Below, piece by piece: positions 10,155 to 22,400 of a DNA stretch of 64,000 nt (position 1 is the first letter of the stretch; each line of letters begins with the position of its first letter). Under the pieces are notes generated by a model that was given only the letters and a program-made list of their open reading frames with translations, did no database searches and was not told where the DNA came from. This stretch comes from Helichrysum umbraculigerum (lineage: Eukaryota; Streptophyta; Magnoliopsida; Asterales; Asteraceae): positions 17,694,501 through 17,758,500 of the forward strand of contig CATIUR010000003.1 in assembly GCA_949592205.1 (NCBI GenBank). The letters run 5' to 3'. The position numbers were made by a program, and so were the translations under genes.

Positions 10155-13070
10155 TTACATATAACATTTCTTTAGATTTGTCGCATGCCATGTGCGCGGC
10201 ACCGAATTGCCATCCAGAGTGGCCAAAACGTAGGAACCGTTTGTGTTTGCTTCCATGACCTGGTACGGGCCTTGCCAACGCTGCTCTAGTTTTCCTGTGT
10301 TCTCAGATTTGCTGGCCTCATTGTTGCGCCAGACTAGGTCTCCGACCTGAAAGGACAATGGGCGAACGCGCTTGTTATAGTAGCGAGCCATTTTCTGCTT
10401 GTTCACGGCTTGGCGAATGGCTGCCATTTCCCGGCGCTCCTGTACCATGTGGGCGTTCTGCTGCTGGGCTTTCAGGCTTCCATCCTCAGTGAAGTTAATG
10501 ATTCTTTCACTGGGAACGCTGATCTCGGCTGGTATGACCGCCTCGCAGCCGTAGACGAGGCTAAAGGGGGTCTCGCCGGTGCTTTCTTTGGGAGTAGTGC
10601 GGTGTGCCCATAGCATGTTGGGAAGTTCATCCACCCAACCGGTACGACTCTCGCCGAGCCTAGCTTTGATACCGGCTACCAGATATCTGTTTGTGACTTC
10701 AACTTGGCCGTTGGCCTGTGGGTGGTATACCGAGGTCAGTGTTTGTTTCACATTGAGTCCCTCGCACCATGCCTTGAACGGGTTCTGCGCAAACTGTTTT
10801 TCGTTGTCAGTGATGACTTCGTGTGGTATGCCGAACCGACACACGATGTTATCCCATACAAAGTTGCGAACATGTTTACCACTGATTTGGCGCAACGGCT
10901 TGGCTTCAACCCATTTTGTGAAGTAATCAATAGCCACGATCAAGAACATCACATTTTCGGGCCCCGGTGGGAAGGGTCCCATTATGTCAATGCCCCACTT
11001 GAAGAAAGGCCATGCCGATGAAATGGGGATCAGATCATGCCTTGGTGCCCTAGCAATAGGCGCGTGAATCTGACAGGAAGTGCAGTGCTTGGTGACCTCA
11101 GCGGCATCCCTGTACATGGATGGCCAGAAATAGCCCATGCGCATGATCTTTGCCACGACAGTCTTGTGGCCGGAGTGCAGGGCGCATGAGCCTTCATGCA
11201 CTTCGCGAATGACATTCTTAGATTGTTTCGGGCCCAGACACCTTAAGTTCGGCCCCATGTATGATTTCTTCATGAGTTCGCCTTTTTCAATGAAAAACAT
11301 TGGCGCTTTCATTCGAATCTTCCTTGCCTCGATCGGGTCCTGTGGAAGGACGCCGGACCGGATGTAGGACATGATCGGGGTCATCCAGTTGTCCCCTACT
11401 TCTTCAACCTCGGCAACTGAGCTGGTTGGGTCGATTGATTTCTGTTCCAGGACCTCCACCAGAACTTTCTTGGTGAGGTGGGCAAAGGTAAGTGATGCCA
11501 GCTTGCTCAAAGCGTCGGCATTTTTGTTCTTGTTTCTTGGGACCTGCTCAATTTCAAACGTTCTGAATTGCTTCACTGCCTCCTGTACGAGTACCAGGTA
11601 CTGCTTCATCGTCGAGTCTTTTGCCTCGAATGTACCGTTGAACTGGTTGGCCGCCAGCTGAGAATCAACGTACGCCCTGAGGTCCTTGATGTCCATTTCA
11701 ACTGCAACCCAGATACCGGACAGCAACGCTTCATACTCGGCCTCATTGTTGGAGGCGGGGAAGCCAAAACGGAGAGCGTAAGTGTGCTCTTCCCCGTCAG
11801 GACTGATGAGTATGAGTCCGGCACCAGCGCCTTCTGAGCTTGAAGCCCCATCAGTAAACAATTCCCATGTGGCTGCTTTTCACGGCTAGGGGTGGTCGAG
11901 GTGCACCTAGCCTCTACCCCCCGGAAGCTCGGTAAGGAAATCAGCCATCACTTGACCCTTGACAGCGCTTCGGGGGCAAAACGTGATTTCGTGCTCGCCC
12001 AATTCAATTGCCCATTAGGCTAGCCGGCCCGAGATTTCCGGCTTTGAGAGCACTTGTTTGATTGGCTGATCTGTGAGGACCGTGACCGGATGACCCTGAA
12101 AATACCGACGCAGGCGCCGTGCTGAGTGTACCAATGCGAGTACAAGTTTCTCAATCGGTGAGTAGTTCAGCTCTCCTGGCTGTAAGGCGCGGCTGACAAA
12201 GTATACCGGCATCTGTGTTTTGTCACGCATAGCTATGAGTACGGAGCTTACAGCACACTGAGATGCTGCCAAGTATAGCGTAAGCGTTTCGCCAGGAATA
12301 GGGGCTGTAAGAGTTGGTAATTCTGTCAAGAACGTCTTCATGTCCTGGAACGCTTGCTCAGCCTCCGGCGTCCAGGAGAAATCCCTTTTGTTAATGCAAC
12401 CTTTGAGCGTGTCAAAGAACGGCAGTGAGCGTTCAGCAGCCTTGGAGAGGAAACGAGCCAAGGCCGCTAACTTTCCATTAAGGCTCTGCACGTCTTTTTT
12501 GTTTTGTGGGGACACCATGTCGGCGATTGCCTGAATTTTCTTTGGATTTGCCTTAATGCCTCTCGGGGTCACCATGTGCCCGAGGAATTTGCCTTCCTCC
12601 ATGCCAAACGAACACTTGGCCGGGTTGAGCTTCATATTAATCTTCCGCAACGAGGTGAACGTTTCTAGAATATCCGCGAGTAACTGGGACTCGATGTTGC
12701 TTTTGATGACGATGTCGTCAACGTATGCCTCTAAGTTGCGCCCAATTTGTGTTTTAAATGCGCCGTCGACGACACGCTGGTATGTGGCACCTGCATTCTT
12801 AAGACCGAAAGGCATTTTGGTGTAACAGAAAATGCCTTGGTCCGTATGGAATGCTGTTTTTTCTTCGTCGTCCTCGGCCATCAGTATCTGGTGGTATCCC
12901 TTGTAGGCATCCAAGAAACATTTGAACCTAAACCCGGACAAGGACTCAACCTTCCAGTCGATCTCAGGGAGTGGGTAGTTGTCTTTTGGGCATGCCTTGT
13001 TGATGTCCTTAAAATCGACGCACATCCGCCATGAGCCGTCAGACTTTTTAACAAGGACGGGGTTGGCAAC
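10155..13070 (-). pseudogene. Element T pol: RT, RNase H, archaeal-type RNase H, integrase (several stops)
   Basis: One frame continuous with gag-pro but broken by TGA at 13071-13073, TAA at 12015-12017 and three further stops between about 11880 and 11910. RT (about 12500-13025) has the LEAYVDDIVIKS catalytic motif. The RT-linked RNase H (12020-12400) has LYLAASQ where an acidic catalytic residue is expected, fitting the degenerate first RNase H of Tat elements. The second RNase H begins FTDGASSSEGAGAG (near 11860) and keeps NNEAEYEAL and VDSQLAANQ. The integrase has the zinc-binding HSGHKT...CTSCQ region and the DDE residues in IDIMGPF, ITDNEKQF and GQVEVTNR. Confidence 0.9.
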
Positions 13071-15518
13071 TCAAGTCTGATACTGGACCTCGCGCATGAT
13101 GCCGGCATGAACCAGCCTGTTGACCTCTTCACAAATAAAACAACTCCGGTCAGGGGCCATACCCCTCTTCTTCTGTCTGACCGGAGTTATGTTTGTGTTG
13201 ACGTTTAGCCTGTGTTCGGCAATCGACCGCGGCACGCCGGTCATTTCGGAGTCTTGCCAAGCGAAGACATCAGTGTTGCTTGCTAGAATTTCACAAAGTC
13301 TGAGCCGTGTTAGTGGACTCAAAGCAAGGCCAACCCGGATTTTCTGTTCTGGAAACCTGGGATTAACAACCACTAGCTCATCGCTAGTCATGGTGAACAG
13401 GCCAGGAGCTGCCTTTAATACCTGAGCACATATAGGTATAGCGGTACCCGTTGTTTGCAAAGTGGCAACACCTGCCGGAGTTGGGAATTTCATTAACCCA
13501 TGGACAGTTGAGGTGATGGCTCCAAATTTATGGAGAGCGGTGCGACCTAGGAGCACGTTAAATCTGGACGGTGCGCGCACGATGACAAATTCCAGTTCAG
13601 TGGTCCGACAGTACGGATATTCGCCCAATGTAACATCCAAGACAAGCCTGCCAATTGGCCATTTAGTGTCGTTGGCATAGCTGGACAGCGGGGACAGGGG
13701 TTCCTGCAACCTTCCCTGTATGGGCTGTGGCAACTGTAGGAAGCAGTGTTCATACATGACTTCGACGGCGCTGCCTGTATCAGTGTACACCCTGGAAACC
13801 TGGCAGTTTCCGATACGCGCCGAGATGACAACAGGCTCCGGGAGGACAGAACTCCGCAGAGGTGGGAATGATATGTGTGTCAACTGCCAGTCTTGTAATG
13901 TTTCTGCCTTTCTTTTCAAGCTTGGCCGCGCAGCCTGAATCATGTGGATGACGGCATCCGGAGGATCGCGGGGATCGTCCTTCCGCTGCCACCCGTAAGC
14001 TTTAGTGCCGTCTGCTTTCTTGAACTTCTTTTCGGGCAGCAAATGGTTAAGCTTGCCGGCCTGGATGGCTGCCTTGATCTCCTTTTTCAACTGTCTACAA
14101 TCATCGTTATCGTGCCCGTATTCTTCATGAAAATCACAGTACTTCCCATTTTTGGGGACGTCGCGATGTTCCATTGGAGGTGGAGGGTTAAACGCACTCC
14201 GTGCCGCCGTCTCGGTGAGCAGTATTTCCTTTGGTGACTTGGTGAGCGAAGTCAGCAGAGAATTCTTGTCGTATGGCTGGCGACGGGTCGCCTCGCGATT
14301 ATCACCATGGCGGGAATCATGCCGTGTGTCGCGGGGGAAATCCCGTCTCTGGTTATCGCTCCGGCCGGATCCGGATCCACCCTCATGATGGCGGGCCTGA
14401 GTGCGGTCATGTTCGATCCGGTGTGAGTCCCGGCCCGGCGTGGTGTACAGATCTTTGTCTTCTCCGGAACGTAAGTAGTCCCGAGCCATAACGATGGCCT
14501 CGGAATACACTGGTGGTAACTTCCTCTTCAACCGATAGTACAGTGTGGGATACCTTTCCTTGATGATGCCGTAGATGAAACCGGCAATTTGTTGACTTGG
14601 GTGCAGGTCGCTGATCTTTTGACACTCCGTTGTGAAACGGGTAATGAAATCACTAAGTGTCTCGCGACTACCCTGTTTGATCTCAAAGAAGTCGAGATAT
14701 GTGAGCGTGTGCTGCTTCAGATTGTGGTATTGTTGTAAGAATTTGAACCTGAGATCGGCGTAGCTAGCCACGCTACCAGCCGGTAGTTTCTCAAACCAAC
14801 CGCGGGCGTTGCCCTGCAGCACCTGAGGGAACATGTGGCAAGCCACAGCTTTCTCCCAATGTTCTATTTTTATGGCGCCCTCAAACCGCTGTAGGAAGTC
14901 TTCGGGGTCTGAGTCGCCCGAATAGGTGCCGATTGTCAACGGAATAGTAAGCTTCGCAGGTAACGGATGGTTCGTGATTTTTGCATTGAACCTAGCCGTG
15001 GTGGTGGAGACGGGCACCGGCTTCTTCACCTTCTCACCCTGAATGGTGGAATAAAAATTTGCTATTATGTTATTTGTTGCCGACTCGTCAGAGTATGTCG
15101 GCATAGCGCCCGGTGGAGCGGCGCTAAGGATCAGATCGGCCAGCATTTTACGGCTAGCAGCCCTATCCATCCCACCTTGGTACGGCGGTGGTGGTGGCAC
15201 ATTCCGACGCGGCGGAGACGGCGGCGGACGCCATGGTTCAGGTGCCACAACGAAACCCATTTCTGCCAACATGCGTTGGGCTTCAACATTGGAGATGGAT
15301 TTGGGCGTTGAAGATGTGTTTTGTGGTGTACATTCCGGCGGTGGCCTGTTATCAGAGTCAGCGTCATTCTGATTGAAGACCAACTGCCGTGGATCAATCC
15401 GGTTGCCAACCGTCGTGCGAACGATGGTGGCAGGGGGGGATTGATCGGAGAAAGGTGGTGGTGGTGGTTGGTCGGGAGTAGCACCGTCACCACCATCAGT
15501 AGGCTCAGTGTTAACCAT
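13071..15518 (-). CDS. Element T Gag-protease, 815 aa, ending at a premature stop before RT
   Basis: ATG at 15518, 78 bp after the LTR. The N-terminus is proline-rich (PPPP runs), followed by the retrotransposon Gag core (FLQRFEGAIKIEHW ... ARGWFEKLPAGSVASYADLRFKF) and an arginine/histidine/aspartate-rich region. A degenerate zinc-knuckle-like segment reads YCDFHEEYGHDNDDC. An aspartic protease has the active site VYTDTGSAVEVMY. The terminal TGA replaces a codon that would continue directly into RT, so the intact element would have had a single gag-pro-pol ORF. Confidence 0.88.
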   Translation of the reverse strand: MVNTEPTDGGDGATPDQPPPPPFSDQSPPATIVRTTVGNRIDPRQLVFNQNDADSDNRPPPECTPQNTSSTPKSISNVEAQRMLAEMGFVVAPEPWRPPPSPPRRNVPPPPPYQGGMDRAASRKMLADLILSAAPPGAMPTYSDESATNNIIANFYSTIQGEKVKKPVPVSTTTARFNAKITNHPLPAKLTIPLTIGTYSGDSDPEDFLQRFEGAIKIEHWEKAVACHMFPQVLQGNARGWFEKLPAGSVASYADLRFKFLQQYHNLKQHTLTYLDFFEIKQGSRETLSDFITRFTTECQKISDLHPSQQIAGFIYGIIKERYPTLYYRLKRKLPPVYSEAIVMARDYLRSGEDKDLYTTPGRDSHRIEHDRTQARHHEGGSGSGRSDNQRRDFPRDTRHDSRHGDNREATRRQPYDKNSLLTSLTKSPKEILLTETAARSAFNPPPPMEHRDVPKNGKYCDFHEEYGHDNDDCRQLKKEIKAAIQAGKLNHLLPEKKFKKADGTKAYGWQRKDDPRDPPDAVIHMIQAARPSLKRKAETLQDWQLTHISFPPLRSSVLPEPVVISARIGNCQVSRVYTDTGSAVEVMYEHCFLQLPQPIQGRLQEPLSPLSSYANDTKWPIGRLVLDVTLGEYPYCRTTELEFVIVRAPSRFNVLLGRTALHKFGAITSTVHGLMKFPTPAGVATLQTTGTAIPICAQVLKAAPGLFTMTSDELVVVNPRFPEQKIRVGLALSPLTRLRLCEILASNTDVFAWQDSEMTGVPRSIAEHRLNVNTNITPVRQKKRGMAPDRSCFICEEVNRLVHAGIMREVQYQT

Positions 15519-15576
15519 TGTATCGGAAAGTTTTCCGGCGTATGGATGGTTAAAAAGTGGTCGTTTTCTGGTAAAT

Positions 15577-15594
15577 CAACCGTGGATGGCGCCA
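15577..15594 (-). other. Primer-binding site of element T
   Basis: Two bases after the 5' LTR the minus strand reads TGGCGCCATCC. The first seven bases equal the complement of the tRNA-Asp 3' end seen in element B, but the match then fails, so the primer tRNA is uncertain. Confidence 0.55.
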
Positions 15595-15596
15595 AT

Positions 15597-16391
15597 TGTT
15601 CAGGCGTAAAAACGCCTAAGTACAACGATGATGATGATGTATGAGGAATTAAGTTTGTCACACTTCGATTAACGTGCAAACCCGGAGTCGAGACTAAGTC
15701 AATCGAGGGTGGTGAAAGCCTAATTCTTTGAGAGCAATTCGTGAGGAATAACTCTGTGGATTTATGAGGTGTTGGCCTGAAATGAAGGCATGACACTGGT
15801 ATTTATACCCAAACCCTAAGCTGACGTGGAGGGTTTGGTCGTGGGGGAGCACGACACTTCCTGCGTGGATTGCTGACGTGGAAGCTCGGTAGTGGGGGAG
15901 CACGACACTTCCTGCATGGATCGCTGACGTGGAAGCTCGGTCGTGGGCGAAGATGACATTTACTGTGTGCCGGCTGACGTGGACCAATCAAATGCCCCGA
16001 CCAGGTTAATGGCCAGGCCATGCTAGTCATACCTGAATATAACGGTTGCAGATCGTACTTCTGTCAGAGAATGTCGGGCTTGCTTTGTCATCTTGCAGCC
16101 GTTCCTTCGTTATGTTGATAGAGTAGCCAGTGCTACGGTCCGGCACGGAACGTGTCCGAGTTCGCGTCCTGACCTGGGTATTAGTGTCCGAGATGAGAGC
16201 TAAAAGAGTTGGGCTCAGATGTTATCCGGGTCTATGTTCGGCACGGATCCGGGGTCGTGATACCTAGTGCAGTCTGTCGTCCGTACCGAAAGTTAGTAGA
16301 GCTGTCAGCGGATATTATCCGAGCCCAGGCCCGGTCCAGAACCGAGTCACCCTATGTGGTGTAAGCTGAGATGAGATGGCGTACATCATTA
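15597..16391 (-). repeat. 5' LTR of element T (795 bp)
   Basis: Same length as the 3' LTR, differing mostly by transitions. TATA box at 15800-15807 on the minus strand; followed on the right by the target duplication gcgtt at 16392-16396. Confidence 0.92.
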
Positions 16392-16396
16392 GCGTT

Positions 16397-16716
16397 GATT
16401 CTCATTCTTTTTGTACACATAATTGAACCCGTGAGCAATCGAATACTTTCTCAAGGTTTCCCTGAATTCAGCTAGTGAATGAAATCTTTGGCCTAGACTT
16501 GTTATAAGATTCTCCCATTGTTTTGCAGCTACATGCTGCTCATTGTCAGTTACGCACATAGGGAAAGGGTTGATGGGAATCGGAGCAGAAATCGGATCAA
16601 TCTCATTGGTTGTTTCTATGTCAACAACTTCATTTAACGGGATTACATCAGTGGGGCCAACATCAACAGGTGGCAGAATAGCAGCAAGTTGTGTCTCGGC
16701 TGGTCTTGTCTGCGAT
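16397..16716 (-). pseudogene. MULE transposase-like gene, exon 2 proximal part
   Basis: The acceptor AG at 16717-16718 opens the exon; the frame runs through a linker (PPVDVGPTDVIPLNE) into the N-terminal MuDR-type motif FHSLAEFRETLRKYSIAHGFNYVYKKNENQR. It stops exactly at the target duplication of element T and continues in the same frame at 4942. The upstream exon is at 39595-39953 and the junction phase agrees (AG at its end plus A here makes one codon). Confidence 0.85.
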
Positions 16717-17019
16717 CTACAATTATGAAAATTATAATCAATAGTCAGAATGGTTCTTAAAATATAACGTACTAAAGAAACATAGTAAAAGTATCAATTA
16801 CTTCACATTTATCGTGTTAATCAGTTTTCCAACAAAAACTCCATATCTATCTCTCCAAATCTAACAATAATTTGGGTAGAAAATAATCATAATCATATAT
16901 CTGTAATCAATTTCTGATGTTTGGATAAAACATATTTTGCTTTTGATGATTTAGTGTTTAAATAGTAAATTTGGTAAATCAGTTTCAAACCGCTCCAACG
17001 ATACCGATTATCTGAGAGT
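16717..17019 (-). other. Intron of the MULE-like gene, 3' part
   Basis: AT-rich stretch between the exon 2 acceptor and the insertion point of element A. No other feature seen. Confidence 0.6.
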
Positions 17020-17024
17020 AAAAT
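17020..17024. repeat. Target-site duplication of element A (left copy, aaaat)
   Basis: Identical 5-bp aaaat follows the right LTR at 39251-39255. Confidence 0.88.
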
Positions 17025-19439
17025 TGTAACACCCCCGAAATTCACTGTTTGGCGGAAGCAAGGTTTGGGGTGCTACTAATCAAATATCACAGCACAAAGA
17101 TAAAGCAAACGACATCTATATGCAACGTTTGTAAATTTGTTACATTCCATAGATATAATGTTTGAAAACTTAATGTTTTCGTATACAAAAATAGTTCCCT
17201 AGAGTCCACGCGTATGGTGGGAGATTCTATTACATAATCAACATGTACAAAAGATAATGCTGAGAATCTCCGTTAAATGCAGTTTGGAAATCATGCGACT
17301 GTAGCTGGTAATCCTGGAGTGAACCTACTCCGTAAGTGTACCTGAGAATACATGCTAAAAGGGTCAACACGAATGTTGGTGAATCTCACAGGTTTGTAAG
17401 TAGTATCAGTTTTGAACACGAGATTTCATCAGTAGTGCCCGCAGGCGTAAAATCAGTAATTGCAATCCAGCAATCGTAAAACCAATATTTACAATCCAGC
17501 AAATGTAAGTAAGTAAGTTTATACCGTTGCCATGAGGCTCATAATCGAAGCTTAACCCGTAAGTAATAAGTTTGCTCCCGTGACATGCTCGTAATTGAGC
17601 AAGCATCAGTAACGAATAATTAGTCACCCGTTTCTACGTGTAAATCAGTACGTGGCAGCGCTACTGCCCCGGGCGGGGAGGGTCATTTCCCTAATGGATC
17701 CATTAACTAGTGTTCGCGCTTAAGTCCATAACTAATGATATATGATGGAGAGACTTCTGTAAATAGTAAACAACTCATGCAATTTCGTTTGGTATAGTAA
17801 ACAGTTTAGTACTTGTGTTCAAGAAAAAGTAGTAGCATGTATCTCCCCCATTAAGATAAAACAGTAAAAGTGGGGCCGTAAGACTCACCTGAGTCCTGTA
17901 GTAATCAGTTGCAAATAGCAAGTAGTAAGTAAAGCAAGGAGGTTCTCCGAACCCGTAACCTTCAAATGCCTAATCGTGTGAAGTTATGTAAGTATGTGTC
18001 TCGCGAGACATTTCGTTTAGTTGTACACAACTAGTATCTCCAATGTTTGTCCGTATGTCTGTAATTGTTTGTTTGTTGGAAAACATGTTTGGCCCGTTGG
18101 TGACGGTTTGTAATAAAAATTCTAAAATGTTGACTTTGCTACAGTAAATTGCTACAGTGAATTGCTACAGTAAAATTTGACTTTGCTACAGTAACTTTGA
18201 CTTTGCTATAGTAAAAATCCTTCAAACTTTCCAAGTTTTCTGTTTTATGCGACACAAAAGTTTGTCATGCGACACAAGGGTTGTGTCGCAGACGTCATGC
18301 GACACAAGGATACGACACAAGGATTGTGTCGCATCGGATACGATATGCTAATTTAATAGCGACATAGTGGTTGTGTCGTATAAAAATACGACATAATATG
18401 CGACATAGAGTGCGACACAATATTGTGTCGCAAAGGTTACGACACTCAAGATTTGGTACGACACAAGATGCGACACAAATGGGTTTATGCGACATAGTAT
18501 GCGACACAAGGCTTGTGTCGTACGTATGAACATCAGCCCAGAAACTTTCGGAGTTCGAGATTTTCCGACCAAAAATGCAAATCTAACGTAATTTTGAGCT
18601 GTAAAATCGTGTTTTCTTCATGGTTTAGGTTATATCTATGTTGTGTACACATCAAAACATCAAAACATTACACCAAATTGAATAGATCTAAGATTTTAGA
18701 AATTTCTTACTTTTTGCAAATCGAGCTAGATCGAGGATGAAATGATGAAAACGGTCTTGATATCCTTGCTCCACTCGTGATGGTGATTCCGAATATGTAA
18801 ATTTCGTGGGTCGATTTGTAGGTCCGAAATTTGGTGAAGTTTTTAGTGAGAGTGTTTAAGTGTGTGTGTGTTTTGGAGATAATGAGAATGAAAGAGGGAT
18901 TTGGGGGTGGGGGTTGGGTTGGTGGCTGATCCAAAAGGAAGGAGGGGAAAATACTCCCCAAAACACAGTGTTTACTCCGTGTCCTAATCGTTTAATCACT
19001 CGTTTTTAATATTTAATCAAACAGTTATATTTTTAAAATGTAACTGAAGTATTTAAATAAAAATACCTTGAAATTAATAATAAAAACATTTGTCGAAATA
19101 TTTAAATTATTAATTCGCGTTTAATACGTTTATGTTGAATTATTTAAAATGTCGTCGCGGTAATATAAATACTGTTCGTTCAATTGTGTATTTCATATAA
19201 CTAAAATACGTTCTCGTTACTTAAATAAATTTCTGTCACCAACGTCCAAGTAAACTGTGTCGGACTCCGTCCGGTTAATTTGTACGATTCATCCAAATCG
19301 CGTAAGTACACACATATATATATAAATTACCTTATATATATATACAAATAGAGTCTGTAATTAGTCCTATTACCTACTAATTACAACTAGTTACAAATAA
19401 TTAGGCATAATTAATTACCCTAATTATCCAGGTGTTACA
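17025..19439 (-). repeat. 3' LTR of element A (2,415 bp)
   Basis: Contains, in element order from 19439 down: an AT-rich U3; a CT-rich leader near 18740-18950; a splice-donor-like GTAAGA at about 18710; the GCGACACAA palindrome array 18250-18522; several TTGCTACAGTAA repeats near 18140-18215; a stretch of small hairpins near 17430-17620; and the conserved end with GCTTCCGCC about 30 bp from the terminus. Confidence 0.9.
18250..18522. repeat. Palindrome array GCGACACAA...TTGTGTCGC in A LTR (left)
   Basis: Inverted pairs such as TGCGACACAA/TTGTGTCGCA at 18268-18290, 18313-18331, 18359-18380, 18411-18432 and 18500-18521, with extra single half-sites. Stems are 8-10 bp with 0-4 nt loops. The same array is at 38051-38323. 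Confidence 0.85.
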
Positions 19440-19449
19440 TTCTCCCCTT
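19440..19449 (-). other. Polypurine tract of element A
   Basis: The minus strand reads AAGGGGAGAA directly before the 3' LTR. The following 'ttcgtcccg' text on the plus strand is shared with the C units, linking the two families. Confidence 0.8.
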
Positions 19450-19472
19450 GTTAAAGAAATTTCGTCCCGAAA

Positions 19473-22400
19473 TTAGCTCGAGTGTACGGACGGTGCTTTG
19501 TCTGGGAAGAGATGTGGGTATTTCTGTCGCATTTGGTCTTCCCGTTCCCAGGTGAATTCAGGACCACGTCTAGAATTCCACCTGACTTTTACGATGGGAA
19601 TACGACTCTGTTTCAATCGCTTGACCTCGCGGTCCATGATTTCCATAGGTTCCTCGACAAAATGAAGTTTATCATCGATTTGGATTTCGTCGAGCGGTAT
19701 AATCAGTGTCTCGTCAGACAGACATTTCTTCAAGTTAGAAATGTAGAATGTGTTGTGAACGCTGCTAAGCTCAGCAGGAAGTTGTAGGCGGTATGCCACT
19801 GGACCAATCCTTTCGAGGATTTCGAATGGTCCGATGTATCTAGGGTTTAGTTTGCCTCGTTTTCCGAATCGAATGACACCCTTCCACGGTGCCACTTTGA
19901 GAAGTACCTTGTCCCCTACCTGGAACTCAAGGTGTTTGCGTCTCACGTCAGCATAGCTTTTCTGACGATCACGTGCGGCTTTCAGCCGGTTTTGAATACC
20001 GACGATTTTCTCAGTAGTTTCGTGAATGATTTCTGGACCCGTGAGTTGGGAATCTCCTAACTCAGTCCAACAGATGGGCGATCGGCACTTACGCCCGTAG
20101 AGTGCCTCGAAGGGTGCAGCCTTAATGCTAGTATGGTAACTATTGTTGTACGAGAACTCGCACAACGGTAAGTGATTTTCCCAAGAAGTACCGAAGTCAA
20201 CTACGTAGGCTCGTAGCATATCCTCCAGTATTTGAATTGTTCGCTCGCTTTGGCCATCGGTTTGCGGGTGATAAGCAGTACTCATATCCAGACGAGTACC
20301 AAGAGATTTCTGTAGTGATTGCCAAAAGTTAGAAGTAAAACGGCTGTCCCTATCCGAGATGATCTAGATAGGTACACCGTGTCACGAGATGATTTCTTTG
20401 ACGTAGATGCGAGTCAGACGCCCCATCTTGTCGGTTTCCTTGATGGCCAGAAAATGAGCAGATTTTGTGAGACGGTCCACAATCACCCAAATGGTATCGC
20501 AACCACTCGAAGTTTTTGGTAGTTTGGTAATGAAGTCCATGGTAATCTGTTCCCATTTCCATTGAGGAATTTCAGGTTGTTGGAGCAATCCCGAGGGTCT
20601 TTGGTGTTTGGCCTTGACTTTGGAACAGGTTAGGCATTTACTGACGTACTTGGCGATGTCAGCTTTCATGTTAGGCCACCAATACAACCCTTTGACGTCT
20701 TGATACATCTTGTCAGAACCAGAATGTATAGAGTATCGAGATTTGTGAGCTTCAGCCATCACCAAATCTCGCAAGTTTCCGAATTTGGGTAACCACACCC
20801 GGTTAGAGAAGTATCGAGTCCCATCAGGTTTGATTTCGAATCGTTTATCCAAGCCTCGTAAGGCTTCATTTTTCAGGTTTTCATCGCTGAGTGCTTCGAG
20901 CTGAGTGGTAAGGATTTGAGCAGGGAGCTCGTTACGAATTGTCATAGAAAGTGCTCGAACTCGAAGGGGTTTCACTCGTTCTTTTCGGCTTAAGGCATCA
21001 GCAACTACGTTAGCCTTGCCCGGATGGTATTTGATCTCGCAGTCGTAGTCACTAAGTAACTCAACCCAACGGCGTTGCCTCATGTTTAGATCTTTCTGAT
21101 CGAATATGTGTTGGAGACTTTTGTGATCGGTAAAGATGGTGCTTTTCGTACCGTAGAGGTAATGTCTCCAGATTTTCAATGCGAAGACCACGACACCTAA
21201 CTCGAGGTCGTGGGTCGTATAGTTTTTCTCATGAATTTTTAGTTGTCGTGAGGCATAGGCAATGACTTTCTCCCGTTGCATTAACACACAACCAAGTCCT
21301 TGGTGTGAGGCGTCGCAATAAACTACGAAATCATCGGTGCCCTCGGGTAAGGACAAGATTGGTGCACTGCAAAGTTTGTTTTTCAATAGCTGGAAAGCTG
21401 ACTCTTGTTTATCAGTCCAATCGAACTTCTTATCTTTCTGAGTCAGTGTTGTCAAGGGAACAGCTATTCTCGAAAAGTTTTCAATGAATCGGCGGTAATA
21501 ACCAGCAAGACCTAAGAATTTTCTCGCTTCAGTTGGAGTGGTTGGTGACTCCCAGCCCTTGATTGCTTCAATCTTGGCGGGATCAACATGAATTCCTTGG
21601 CTGTCAATCACGTGTCCGAGGAATTGAACGGTTCGAATCCAGAACTCACACTTAGAGAATTTGGCATATAACTCTTCATGTCTAAGGAGTCCTAGAATGG
21701 TTTTCAGATGTTGAGCATGTTCCTGCTCATTGCGAGAGTAAATCAGGATGTCATCGATAAACACAATGACGAATTTGTCAAGATACGGTTTACACACCCG
21801 ATTCATAAGGTCCATGAATACGGCCGGTGCGTTGGTTAAACCGAATGGCATTACTTGGAATTCGTAATGCCCGTAACGAGTTCGGAAGGCTGTCTTTGGA
21901 ATATCATTGTCGCGGACTCGGAGTTGATGATAACCTGACCGTAGATCAATCTTTGAGTAAACACTTGATCCCTGGAGCTGGTCAAATAGGTCATCGATTC
22001 TAGGAAGCGGGTACCGATTCTTTATGGTTAGCTTATTCAGCTCTCGGTAATCGATACACATGCGGAAAGATCCATCTTTCTTTTTCATGAACAAGACCGG
22101 AGCTCCCTAAGGCGAGGAACTTGGTCGAATAAATCCTCTGTCCAGGAGTTCCTGTAGTTGGTTAGACAACTCCTGCATTTCGGATGGCGCTAGACGGTAA
22201 GGGGCTCGTGCCACGGGTGCAGCTCCTGGCACAAGTTCGATTTGAAATTCAATTTGTCTAGGTGGTGGAAGTCCGGGCAAATCCTCAGGAAAGACTTCCG
22301 GGAAATCCCGCACGATTGGAACATCCTCAAGTCGCTTCTCCTCCGACTTATTCTCCGTTACATGTGCGAGGATGGCTTGATACCCTTTTCGTAGATATTT

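Larger units (their letters stand above)
4943..16391 (-). mobile_element. Element T: Ty3/gypsy LTR retrotransposon of the Tat lineage, 11,449 bp
   Basis: Two 795-bp LTRs (4943-5737 and 15597-16391) flank gag-pro-pol on the minus strand, with perfect 5-bp target duplications. Lineage evidence: a second, archaeal-type RNase H sits between the RT-linked RNase H and the integrase (TDGASS at its start), and a long antisense gene lies between integrase and 3' LTR; both are known traits of Tat elements. The pol frame has several stops, so the copy is inactive. Judged by eye, the two LTRs differ at roughly a dozen or more sites, so the insertion is not recent. It sits in exon 2 of the MULE-like gene. 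Confidence 0.93.
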
